Below, one piece after another: positions 42,274 to 52,705 of a stretch of DNA of 64,000 bases. The position numbers were made by a program, and so were the translations under genes. The notes beneath the pieces were generated by a model. The model was not told where the DNA came from and made no database searches. It saw only the letters and a list, made by a program, of their open reading frames with translations. Source of the DNA: Eutreptiella sp. 'Long Island Sound 2002' (taxonomy: Eukaryota; Euglenozoa; Euglenophyceae; Eutreptiales; Eutreptiaceae); NCBI GenBank assembly GCA_964036045.1, contig OZ038380.1:125346899-125410898 (forward strand). The letters run 5' to 3'. Positions within the stretch are counted from its first letter, which is position 1, and the number at the start of each line of letters is the position of its first letter.

Positions 42274-43311
42274 TCATGGTTGGGTGCGGATGGCTGTGTG
42301 GGGGCTGGATGAATTGCAGGAGGCTGAGATTGCGGTGCGCCGGGCTGTCCTGGCCCTGCGGCCGGCCGCCGCCGCATTTCCATACGTACCTGGTTGTGAA
42401 CGGGAGACGAGCAGATGGTTGGCTTGCTCAACCACAGGCCGCAAGTCTTGGGCGATGGGGAGCTCCCCCCATGTAAGCCAGGCTGGCATGGTCTTCTCCT
42501 GTGCGTCTGGGAGCAGGAATCCACTGCGGTGGAAGAATTCCCTCCACTCGTGGCCCTGAGAGTTCCGGACGATCACCATGGCCCATTCGGCAACCCCCAC
42601 CAGCAAGCCAAACAAGGAGCAGAGGCGAATAGTGAGGGTGACGTTGACGGTGGTGTAGTTCTCGAGGGACATTGGCCTTACGTCCCTGTTTGCCGGCAGC
42701 TCGCTGAGGCGGACAAGCTGCCCCGCGGTACCGTGTCGTGAGGCTCGCGGTCTGGTACCCAGTTGGTGGGGTTTTCTTCCCCCGGTGGCAACTGCCAGTG
42801 CGCTGTGCACCAGGGGCCGCGGGGCAGCCGGCTCTGTCGGGTGGTCCAGTACCTCCAGCCAATCCACATTCGGGCTGTCACTGGCGCCGATGTGGTCGTG
42901 TGGGGTCTAAATGTTCTGGGCGGCCAACCTCAACACCGTCTCCACCAATCGGTCCTCATCCTGGGTCTCTCGGGGAGGCGGACCGGTGCAGAGGGGGTGT
43001 CGCCGTATGCAGAGGGGGCAGGCGTGCAGCTTGACAACGCACTGGCTGCAGAACCAGGGCCTCATTTCCGCGCTGCAGCAGCCGAGGTCCTGGCTGAGAA
43101 CGTTGTGGTCCATTGTGGTCTTGGAACACAATTGGAATGTTGAGATTCTTGGCAATCCAATCTTTTCACGAGGACATACATATTTGAATGGTACTGGGGA
43201 GAGGACAAGGTGCAACACTGGGCCGGCTGTTCTCAGGTAGATGTGTTCACAAGGGAGGTTGTGTCCACACAACGGGTTGAGGGGATCCATAGGTGGACAA
43301 AGGAGTGCCAC
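42274..43311 (-). pseudogene. RING-like cysteine-rich ORF with one in-frame stop
   Basis: One minus-strand frame from 43311 to 42274 with a single TAG at 42909-42907. The N-terminal part is cysteine-rich: LLCPPMDPLNPLCGHNLPCE, a middle Cys pair, then LGCCSAEMRPW, FCSQCVVKLHACPLC. The C-G-H-x-x-x-C and terminal C-x2-C-x6-C-P-L-C spacing resembles a RING or related zinc finger. After the stop the frame continues with DWLEVLDHP, NYTTVNVTLTIRLCSLFGLL and EWREFFHRSGFLLPDAQ, and no stop until 42274. The composition is less GC-biased than its surroundings, so this was probably a real protein of about 340 residues, of a host gene or an older element. It is cut off upstream by the LINE. Confidence 0.45.
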
Positions 43312-43499
43312 CTCATTAACCGCAAAAAATTGAACGACTTTTTTGATGCCTTGATTGTCATTGTGGGGGAATCAATTTTCAAATTGTAGCATCTAGACAC
43401 ACGCGTTCGCACCCGCCATGAGCCGCCCCGGCAATTTTTCTGATGCTGTCTGACGCAATGGAGGACCAGCTGACAGTGCCAGAAGACAGACCCACAGTC

Positions 43500-44330
43500 A
43501 CGGAGCAGGCCAATGACTTACTCGACGTGACCTTACCTATCCCACAACAACCTCATCATCCACCTTACCGAGTCGGTAGCCAGGATCAAAGGTTCTGCCA
43601 CGGCCCCGCCCCTGGGGCCACAAGGGCCCCCCATGAACGTTGTGGAAGCCACCACCCACTTGGGAGTGATCCAGACCGCCGACCCCGGTGATACCACCCT
43701 CTCTCCCAAATTGCAGTCACACCTCGCCGATCTCCCACGATATGCGTCAGCAGCCACCAAAGCCATCTCTCTATCACACCAAAACTAGCCGTACTACCTC
43801 ACAGGAGTCTTGAACGCCTCCATAGGCTTCCAAGCACTCCACCTAACACACCTCGCCACCGCCCTGCAACCGGCCACACGCGCCGTCACCAAGGCATGCG
43901 CGGCACACGGGGGTGGCCCACCTCCATACCCACCCGAGCCATCTGTGCGGCAGGGCCCCATTATGGTGACGCCATAGGGGACAAGGTGAAGGCAGCCTAC
44001 ACCAGACACACCACGCTCCTCCTCAACCGCATGACTGGCAACCACTCCCCGGAGGTCCGGGAAGTTGCCACAATCAGACTCCAGGCCGCGCAACGAGCCT
44101 ACAACACGTGCGCATGCTGGATACTCGACCAGACAGGCATGCCCACCAACACCAACAACCGCATCTGGAACCACCTGCAGTTCTTACCCCATTCCCCACA
44201 CCACGCCATGCTCACCAACCACGCCTGCCAGGAGGAGGGACCCCTGGCAGTTCTCTGCGGAGACCTCCAACACCATCCCAAAGGCACCGTCGCTACCATC
44301 GACCTGGTCGGTGCCGCAATCACAGTGGTG
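43500..44330 (+). pseudogene. LINE reverse transcriptase, end of palm and thumb
   Basis: In changing frames: NNLIIHLTESVARIKGSA, then VVEATTHLGVIQ (the family's Y/H-L-G motif, about 43635-43670), LPRYASAATKAISLSHQN, YYLTGVLNASIGFQALHL and PATRAVTKACAAHG. This order, with the LG motif, a helix with Ser at the turn and a further helix with a Y-x-x-G/N motif, is the usual C-terminal RT and thumb of LINEs. The catalytic YxDD lies upstream and is missing. Confidence 0.6.
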
Positions 44331-44348
44331 TAGGTCACCCTCCCCCAA

Positions 44349-45240
44349 ATGAGGGTCCTCCATGAGAGCGGCGCACACCACACCCGTTTCCTACAGCACC
44401 CCACATGGCCCCAAAATTGGCTCTTCCACCAGTACCTCACACAGACGGCATGGGCCACGGCGAACCATCTACCGGACAACAAAGACATGAAGACGTCCTA
44501 CCAAGACTTCAGAGCGCAACACCCGTGTCCTGTCCGCGCGACGGAGCCCTACACACGCGTGGGCTCGAAGCAAGAACCTGTCCCCCCGGTGACGGGCAAG
44601 GTTCCGCTGCTAACCCTACATTTGGCCCGAAGTGAGGCCAAACGCACGCAGACCACCGCCATCCGCCATGGAGCAAAGCAACGCATACCAAAACACCACA
44701 TGACACCCCAAGACCTTACAGCGGTCCCCCACGACTCGCAACTGATGCCCCGCACATGCTGGGCCGGTGACCCCACCGCACCCACCACACCATGGCCCCT
44801 TTCGCACCTCAAAGCACCCCACCACGCCCACCCCACAACCCACCTGCCACCACAGGCCTACGTATTGGTAGCCCCGTGATTCCACCACACCGACGTAAGC
44901 CCCACAGTGGCATGCAACCCAGACCACGAACCCCAATGGCTATTCACCACAACACGCATGTGCCCCCCCCCCCGACCCCAACGGGATCGCAATGTGCTAC
45001 AACATGCGCGAACCGGGCAGAACGGACAAACATAAAACACCCCTACTATCCAGTCCACTACTCGTGCAACACGCCCCAACACCTGACACAAGCCCTCACG
45101 TGCCCAAGCCTGCACCTGGACACGGCCTACATCCTCCACTACATCTACTCCTGCCTCACACAAGGACAGCAAGAACAAGGACTCATAGCCGTGTCCCCCC
45201 GTGCGAAAGGCATCATCTCCAAAGGGATAGGAGTTTAGGC
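44349..45240 (+). pseudogene. LINE region between RT thumb and RNase H
   Basis: Open stretches with ordinary composition (FLQHPTWPQNWLFHQYLT near 44390, then HYSCNTPQHLTQALTCPSLH and TAYILHYIYSCLT near 45055-45155). These are probably the connection domain. It ends with a stop at 45236-45238, shortly before the RNase H. Confidence 0.4.
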
Positions 45241-45268
45241 CACCCCCATCCTGCAGACCATAAGACTG

Positions 45269-45810
45269 GTGGCAAGCCTCACCACGGGCCTTGCCATTTA
45301 CGCCTCCCTGCCCATGAAGCCATGCCGCCTCCCACAGCCATCATTAGCGGACCTCGTCTTCTTCATCGACGCCTCAGGCCAGTCCGCCCTCACGCCCATC
45401 ACCGGGGATCAACCCTGCAACTATTCCACACCGAGGGACACTACCAGATGGACCACCACACAGGCCACACCACCTACGGGGCCTCCTCGCACGGGGAGTT
45501 GGAGGTCATGACAGACGCCATCGCCAGACTTGCGGCTACCCTGCCTGCCTACCTCCCACAAGTCGTCCGAGTCAGGTTCGTGGTGGACGCCACTGTCAAC
45601 ACACACCTACCCCCCCGCATAGCATGACAACCACTCCACAAGGCCACCGCAACAAGCCTCGGCACCCAAGGGCTGATGCTCTGGAAGGCGCTCTGCAGCC
45701 CCTACGTCCGAACTCCGCATCGTGAAACAGGAGTCCCACAGGCACCAATACGGAAACTGTAAGGTCGGCATCCAGGCAGTACACCAACGCACCACGCACC
45801 TACCGGCCCT
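45269..45810 (+). pseudogene. LINE RNase H domain, frameshifted
   Basis: LVFFIDASGQSA (Asp near 45367) lies in one frame. Then, after a frame change, HTTYGASSHGELEVMTDAIA (Glu near 45500) and VRFVVDATVN (Asp near 45583), followed by LRIVKQESHRHQYGN (about 45713-45760). This is the D-E-D order and the final V-K-x-x-S-H-x-H...G-N motif of RNase H. Two frame changes are needed, so it is inactive. Confidence 0.6.
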
Positions 45811-45970
45811 CAAGGTGCCAGACGTGGGCCGTAACCACAAACACCTACAGCACCTACCCTGCAAGCCAGAACCCCATCAGACCCCAGACTGGGTACCAGA
45901 AGACGCTTCCTACACCTCACACGACAGAGCCTACCACTAACCCAGCACCATCCAACACCTCGCGCGGGTA

Positions 45971-46387
45971 ATGGGCGACACGGACAGCCGAGCACACATC
46001 CAAGAGCTCCAGGAGACACTCAAAGTCCCCCTCTACCACTCAGCGCTCTGCCCAGCGTGTGTCCCAGCCCACCTGCAAAGGCGGCGCATGCAGCTCCTCA
46101 GGCAGCAACTACCATTCCTCATCAGAGTCGCCTGGTGGCTCGCCCCCAAGCACATTCACATCCCGGAGGTAGACACCTGCTGCCAGTGCGACCACACCAC
46201 TCCAGAGGACTGCGTGCACTTCAACACATGCCCCCTCCATGCGTGCAGGGACACACTAGTGGGCTGGTCCCCAGCGGAAACCCTACAGCAACACGAAGGC
46301 TGGCCGACGCACAGCCACACACACCAGGGGGCGGACAACCTCTTCAGGGATCCCCCGATCAAGGAGGCCATAATGAGGGAGGATTGA
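45971..46387 (+). pseudogene. LINE C-terminal region with zinc knuckle
   Basis: A 138-codon frame. CCQCDHTTPEDCVHFNTCP (about 46180-46235) fits the C-x2-C...H-x4-C knuckle found at the end of many LINE ORF2 proteins, where the motif is usually C..C....E...H....C. It ends at a TGA at 46385. Confidence 0.55.
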
Positions 46388-46639
46388 CACAAGCGCTGCA
46401 ACGACACCTCACCTAACACGCAAAGGACCCAATAGGCGGCGGCGCACCCCGAACTAAATGCAGTCCGCAAGCCAGCGGCCCAAATGGCGCACCGCAAACG
46501 CCTCCTGTCCGCACACACGTAGCAACTCACTGACCCTACCGCCAGGGAATGCATGCTGTGTCTCATGCATTACCATGCCGTACATGACCGAGCTGTGCAC
46601 TAACCTAGTTAACACCCACGCCCCCCATCTCCGGCCACG

Positions 46640-47096
46640 GGCCTTCAAGACACCACCAGCGCGCCGCGGAAGAACGCCCACTGCATGACCCCCGCACCAC
46701 AGGCACCTGTGACACCCCGGGCCACCCGCCTCTCACCGACGAGACAGCCCGGCACCGCCCGGACAAGCCACGCCCGCCAGGGACCACACACACATCAACG
46801 TAGAGGCGCCAGACCTCGACAGCGCACCCTGCCAGACACCCCCGGACCTAGAGCACCCCCCCTCACGCAGGCCACCATCAGCGACCCCAACATCCTCCGA
46901 GCAGCCTTGCAAGGCAGGACCCTCGACGACCCCCTAAGCTGGTACCGCCTACAAGAGAGCTGGACCAAGCTCACAGCCAAGGCCCTCCAGGAGCTCGCCA
47001 TTGCAAGGAAAGGACTCCACGAGTCCATCGTGGACCTCGTCCTATGGAGGGCTCCCCAGCACATGCGAGACCAGCCCCGCGATCAATTAGGCAGGA
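46640..47096. repeat. dispersed conserved segment, copy 2
   Basis: Matches the minus strand of 8660-9060. Plus-strand reading: THIN near 46795, then ATISDPNILRAALQGR, WYRLQESWTKLTAKALQE, ESIVDLVLWRAPQ. Relative to the other copy a few codons are inserted after ALQE. It is interrupted at 47097 by the LTR of element C. Confidence 0.6.
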
Positions 47097-47534
47097 TGTA
47101 AGAAAAGTTCATATTGAATCATCGTAAATACATCTCCCTGTGATCATACAAAGAGAATACAACAGGAATTAATATACCAACATATATACACTGCATGACA
47201 TGACGAAAGTCCAACAGAACACGATATAATTGCGAACGAAACATGCATTCTCATGACGATATTACTCCTACTGATGAACGGCGCACATGCACTGCAATGT
47301 GCGAGGGTTACCAGTCCAGACACACTTTGAAAACTGTCGTCACACTCCTGCATCAATGCACTGTATTACTGCCTGCAGACAAAAACGAATAAAGCCACCT
47401 GGTCGACTCCGTAGCACAAAAAAACTATTGAAATCTTTCTCAGCCGTGCCAGCATAAGCGACCAACTGCTTTGCGTCGCCTGTGATCCGCAGGCACTTTT
47501 CCAGATGATATATGAACCCTATGGATTTTTTCCA
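47097..47534 (-). repeat. probable 3' LTR of element C
   Basis: Read on the minus strand it starts TGGAAAAAATCC at 47534, right after a purine tract (cgaggggggt region, complement of 47535-47545), and ends TCTTACA at 47097. So it has TG...CA ends and a length of 438 bp. The interior is AT-rich with a tatatatg run. Its 5' partner is outside the window, so this is inferred. Confidence 0.45.
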
Positions 47535-48224
47535 CCCCCCTCGTTAGTCCAAAGATCCCAGAAGAAACATTTCTGGCGGTCTTTGGCGGAAGAACCTCCG
47601 AAAAAAGAAGTAGGGCTACAATAGGCAAACACACAGTCAACTGGCAGAGATCAAAGGAAAATAGGACGTTCACAGATGCAGACGGAGATGCCCAGTCGAT
47701 TGTGCCTGAGTCAGGACCCTGTCGCTACACGAACAAAAAAAGTCAGTGAAAGCAGGCAATCATCCGTGACGGCACCACAATTAACGGCTGGACCCAGAAG
47801 CAGAGATCTTGTTCTTGAGTCAGCTTGTGATGGCACGCCACGCTGTAAAGGAGAACAGAAAAATGCGGAGTCCACCATACATAACACAGACTGGCCGTTG
47901 ACCTTTTGACAGGGGCCAGCGTTCGGAGGAAAGCTCTAAAACCGACTCCCACCTCACACGTAAGCGCCTAACACTCCGTAGGGGTTCCTCAGGCCAAATC
48001 TGGGGCAATCCATGCAACCTGTGACCAGCATCACCACGATCGGGGGGCAAGCAATGCCAGGACAGCAAACCCTCATGATACACGCACACATCTGCATCCC
48101 CAGGCCTCATGCCTGCAAACAAACTATTCTCGAGGAATCCAGGAGAGGTCGCAGGCTGCATAGCCAGCACATCGCCACCCAGCATGGTCAAATCGTTCAA
48201 ACCAAAATCAAATTTCTGGTTACA
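47535..48224 (-). other. C-terminal and 3' untranslated part of element C
   Basis: Follows the chromodomain on the minus strand. The open frame continues to 47820 with unremarkable sequence (HEGLLSWHCLPPDRGDAG), which may be the end of pol or chance. No other motif is seen. Confidence 0.3.
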
Positions 48225-49157
48225 ACAATATTGCAACCATTCATCCTGAATGTCGTGAATGAAATGATTCACAGGGTGCCACTCCGGCTTGGTGAAACCC
48301 TGAAACTTTACCCTGAACCATGGCTGGGCGCTAGGGAATGGCCCCTTACGCACTGTTTTGCCCAATCGCCACTGATGCTCCAGCACACGCTCAACCAAGT
48401 ACTAAACAATTTCAATTACGCCGTCCTGTTCAGAATAATAATGCAATGGTGGCTGAGTACCATCAGGGGAGCGCAAAAAAGGCTTTAGTCTCTCAGTGGA
48501 AAGCACCTGCTCGACACTATGAGAAGAAACACGGTATGTGGCCGGGGAAACCCGCGCCACGATTTCTGCTGGACCCTGCCATAGCCTGTCAAGCTTAGGG
48601 TACAGGGGGGGCGACTCGATGCGGTTTTGCACCCAAACACGGTCAGCCGGGCAAAAAGCTTGCTCTGGGTACATTGCCAAGAATTTGCGATGAGCCCTGT
48701 CATGTGCAGCCTGCAACTTGACACGGACAGTTTCTCTCTTCTGGCTCAAACGCCTGAAAAAGGCACCCGCATCCTCACAGCCACCCATATCGGCATATGG
48801 GGCTGCATCCTCAAACCTCACGGGTTCCCTACCGAACACCAAACGGTGCAGGGAATAGGGGGAAACAGGCCCAGGGAGGTCATTGAGACCCCAAAGGGCA
48901 AGGGGCAGCGCTGTCACCAAGGACTGTTTCCTGCCCTTCAAGAAAGTTCGCAGGGCATCGATGACAGACTGCACGGCACGCTCAGCACGACCGTTGCTTT
49001 GCGGTCGGTAGATGATACTCTTATGCATCTCAACCCCACTAAGACTGCACAAGGTATTGAAGAAAGCTGACTTAATGATGGACGCATTATCACTCATAAT
49101 CCTGCTAGGAAGCCCCATGAAAACGCGCAGCGGGAGAGAAAACACTCCGCTGCACAT
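48225..49157 (-). pseudogene. pol: element C integrase core end and chromodomain
   Basis: In one minus-strand frame: GLPSRIMSDNASI (second catalytic Asp, near 49090), YRPQSNGRAERAVQSV (catalytic Glu, near 49000), LPLALWGLNDLPGPVSPYSL, LYPKLDRLWQGPAEIVARVS (C-terminal domain), then an in-frame TAG at 48404-48402 and a chromodomain-like VERVLEHQWRLG, WFRVKFQGFTKPEWHPVNHF. The stop separates the chromodomain from the integrase. Confidence 0.7.
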
Positions 49158-49948
49158 TTGCTGGTCAGTCCCTGCTTTTTACAGGGAATTGCAACAATAT
49201 ACCCTGTGAGCGTGCACACAAGAGTGAACATGTAGTCCACCATTTCCCCTGTGTAGGGATGTTTTTCAGGGAAGAGGTCAAAGAAATCCATGGCCACATG
49301 AGAAAAAACATGGTAGGGTATGGGCTGCTCGTGGCAAGCCTTAGATTGCAAACCACGGCGCGCCTTTGTAGTCCCGCACACATGACAGGCACCAAGCGCT
49401 ATAGAAACACGGTCAGACCACGCCTCCCTGGTGCCAAATGCACTGACATGGCAGGTGTATTGCCTCTCCAACAGCTCCCGAGACTTAGAAAGTCCAGGAT
49501 GCGCAAAACTGTGCACAGCCCGCAGGACATCATCTGCAATACAATCAGGCACGCAAATCTTGCCTTCGTGTCGTAGGAAGGGTCGGTCAGAACCGGGATC
49601 CTGCACAACATATCCTTCCTTGGTGCGTTCTGCACACGCAGCCGAATAACGGTGCTTATAGTAAGCATCCTTCGCATAATGCTCATGCCAATTAGAGTAC
49701 AAAATGTGACAGGCTGGCGGTATTTTGACAGCAGTGCAGCCAGCAATCATGGCATGTGCTGTTCGCGTGCATCCCTGTGTTAAAAGCTGTCTGGCAAACT
49801 GTTGTCTGGCCCGCACTGGTTGCACAGTGCGCCGGATCTGGGTGATGGGCCCCCTATTGGACGGGCACATACATGCAGTGTGTGTACACTGCTTGAAAAC
49901 CTGACACACCTGGCCATCCAGCTCTGTCGTCTCCAGACTGCAGTCCAC
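49094..49948 (-). pseudogene. pol: element C integrase zinc domain and first catalytic Asp
   Basis: A 284-codon minus-strand frame. It carries HSFAHPGLSKSRELLERQY and CHVCGTTKARRG (the HHCC zinc-binding motif) and FSHVAMDFFDLFPEKHPYTG (first Asp), then TLVCTLTGYIVAIPCKKQ. The next part of the core continues in another frame at 49157, so a frameshift lies near 49130. Confidence 0.7.
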
Positions 49949-50266
49949 ATGTGCACTGATAAGCTCCTGTAACGCCTAAGCCATCTCAGAAGTAGGACCC
50001 AGGGAACCTTCATCAGTTGGACACTGAGATACACTGTCAGTGTGGGGAGGGGAATGCAACATACACACAGTTGAGGAAGAGAATAGCACATCACGAGAGG
50101 GGGAAGAAATGGTGCTCAGCCAGACCCCATGGTTCTGCTGGAGCCACACTGCCACATACAAAGCACAAACGACAGATGACGCTGTCTGAGAACCCTGCAG
50201 ACGCGGTTATCAGCTGCAAACTGTAACCTGACGGCCTGTACAGACATCTCAGGACTGGCTGGAAAC
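49949..50266 (-). pseudogene. pol: element C region between RNase H and integrase
   Basis: The linker joins in frame, across the insertion of element B, to the RNase H end at 63571-63810. Frame changes are present around 50100-50170. No motif of its own. Confidence 0.4.
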
Positions 50267-52705
50267 TGAAGCCGGTTCGGGCCCCTGTGGCCATCTTTGG
50301 GTCACTTGGGGTATGTATCTATGGGCCGGCAAGCCGCCATTGGCTGATACCATACTCTCTCATCCACCTGACCTAACCTGATGTGATAGTGCCATAGGCT
50401 TGGCCGTTCCAGCTATGAGCGGCCACATTCACAACCGAGGCGCCGCCAGCTGAGATTTATGTATCAAAATATCAGAAATCAACAGCGCTTTTTTATCATA
50501 ATGGTTCCGTAATTTTTCTGCTATCCGTTCGGATTGTCAATGTATTGGCGACTGTCAGTTGCCTCGCGATTTTGCGGTAACCGATTGGTTAACTGTTATT
50601 TCCAGATATTTTGGCGGAAACCCCGATGAAGGGTCAGATTTCATCAGAAAAGGGTTCGTTGCTTCCGCAATTTTCATGTCATACACTCGCAAAATTAATC
50701 TGATTTTTTCAGACCTTCAGAATCGAATTTTCGACTTCGAGGTCGCCGCACTTGATATGATGATTTTCGAGTGGTCCTACATTTTTCCCCGATCACGAAT
50801 CAACCTTCCTTTTGTTGTCTCCTTCATTTTTCTTGGAGATATAGGCGAAACAAAATTGATTCGTGAGGCCACTTTGAAAGGTCATACCCCCGGCGAGGAC
50901 TTACAAATTTGAGATATGGGCTAGAATCGCCTTGGTCTCAACTTAATTTGAGGAGCATCAGACGCCTTAGATGTGTACACATGCCCGATGTACCAAGGGA
51001 TAATGATCAAGAGGGTAGAAAGTGATATATAACTCTTGGACCATGCAACCGAATATTTTAATGCGACTTTCGAGTGTACCACATGAGTGTTGGTGTTGCA
51101 TAGAAACCTTCGTTGGGTTCCTACGTATTTTTAACGTGTAGTTATGTCCATGGAGGGGCATGGCATACCTTGGTGGGAGCCACCTTTCAAGGGTATGTGT
51201 TTTGTGGGTGGTATGTGCTTCGCTATGCTCATGCCCATGTTATATATCTCCGTTTGTAGGAAGATATCTGGAGTCATACGTGGCAAGGGCTTCGCCCATG
51301 TCCGAATGGTGTGCTCCATAGCGCTAGACTAAGTCTACCGCATATATAGTGCATGTGGGAAGGCTTACGGAGCGACCCACAAGCGCCACTATCAATTTTC
51401 CCATTTTCATGGTGCGTGTCGAGATGAGGTTCCAAGGTGTCTTCACGCGTCCATTTGGGGATCCAAGTGGGGGGATTGTTCACAAATGGTTCTAGGCTAT
51501 CGTGTGTTGAACCATATGTGGATATCATCGGTGAGCGAAGTTATATACTATTGTGATTACTTTGAATTTGGCAATATTTGCATGTTTTTGACCTCATGTT
51601 ATGCTCTCTTTTGTATTTTATGTGCTCAACTGGTCGGCAAACAGTAAAGTGCCTAGGAATCTGTGAACTATGGTATGTTGCTTATATGTTGGCATATGAT
51701 TTAGTGTTGTACCTCATCATATGCCGGATCACGTGGTCACTTTGGCGTGGCACACGAGGCCTCACAAAATCAGGTCTCAAATTCGTGAGTTGACTTGTGA
51801 AGCATGGGTTGTATATATCCGGAGGGGTCTGGGGGCCAATGCTAGAATATTCTTGGGCATGGACCCTTGATCTATATCACCCTTGTATATTACTTTCCGG
51901 TTTGACACATGCATGGCGCATTTGAACATTTGCCGTATGCATTTTTGAGCATATAATTGTATTTCGGGCACTATGGTGTGACTTGCCTAATTTTGCTATG
52001 CTGTGAGGTCATCTTCATGGGGCAATTCTCAAAGCCCAACCGACTCCAAGTCCAACCAAGGTTATGTCAGGGTAGGGCATGGTCCTGAGTGCCATTCTAG
52101 GTCATGACACGCCACCTCCCCTTTTGGGCTTGGATTTAGAGGCTTTGGAGGGAACACACGTTTGGGGTTTGTGTAGTGACGTTTGACACATGGTATTCAG
52201 CCATCTGATTTGACGTGGTTCAGGGCATCCTGTTGGCGAGTCAAGGGAGGGTCTTGGTGCCAGGGAATGAGGGGTCTATGGCTGTGATTGTGTATGTTTC
52301 CATCTATCCCCAACTTGCTTTATTTGTGCTCATATGCCAATTTCAGGGCTTCCCTTTCCATTATTCTATTGATGCAATTCTATGTACATGCCCAACGCCC
52401 GTGTCTCCGTGTGCACCGTGAGACGGCCGGCGTGTTGAAAGGAGTTGTTGAGTGTCAACGCGGGACCTCAAACATCCCTGAAAGCCCTCAATGTGGATTA
52501 TTTGGATTTGGCTATTGTACTTGGGAGTTGGTTATTGCAAGGGATCAGGAATTGTGTGAAGGAGCCATATTTTACTATTTTTTGTGGGAAGTTGTGCAGG
52601 ATAAGGCAAGATCATGAAGAACCTGGTGAGAAGCAAAACCATAGGAGTGACAGGAAATGGTGGAAGGGGTACAGCAGGGGCCGGTCCTGGTAGGGACCTT
52701 CTTTA
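50267..52705 (+). repeat. 5' LTR of retrotransposon B
   Basis: TGAAGCCGG to CCTTCTTTA. Clearly homologous to the LTRs of A but much more diverged than the two LTRs within one element. The primer site TGGTAGCAGAGGA follows at 52706-52718. A TATATAA box lies at 51026-51032. Confidence 0.92.

Larger units (their letters stand above)
43440..47096 (+). mobile_element. 5'-truncated LINE (non-LTR retrotransposon) fragment
   Basis: Begins inside the reverse transcriptase, as usual for LINE copies, and continues through RNase H and a C-terminal zinc knuckle. The frame changes several times. The end is uncertain: coding similarity stops near 46390, and the segment from 46640 is a dispersed repeat also found at 8660-9060. 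LTR element C then interrupts at 47097. The clade is not determined; the RNase H points to the L1, I or Dualen-like groups. Confidence 0.65.
47097..50266 (-). mobile_element. decayed Ty3/gypsy-type retrotransposon C, 3' part
   Basis: Minus-strand element: integrase, chromodomain and a probable 3' LTR. Its 5' continuation (RNase H) is at 63571-64000, on the far side of element B. Joining 63571 to 50266 and removing one AAAC copy restores an open frame (EQLSDVF then PASPEMSVQAVRL), so B split C. It is clearly a different family from A and B and has a lower GC content. Confidence 0.75.

Noticed and set aside
43440-47096. Reading the LINE as a full-length active element
   Set aside because: The endonuclease and the RT catalytic core are missing and the remaining domains need several frame changes.
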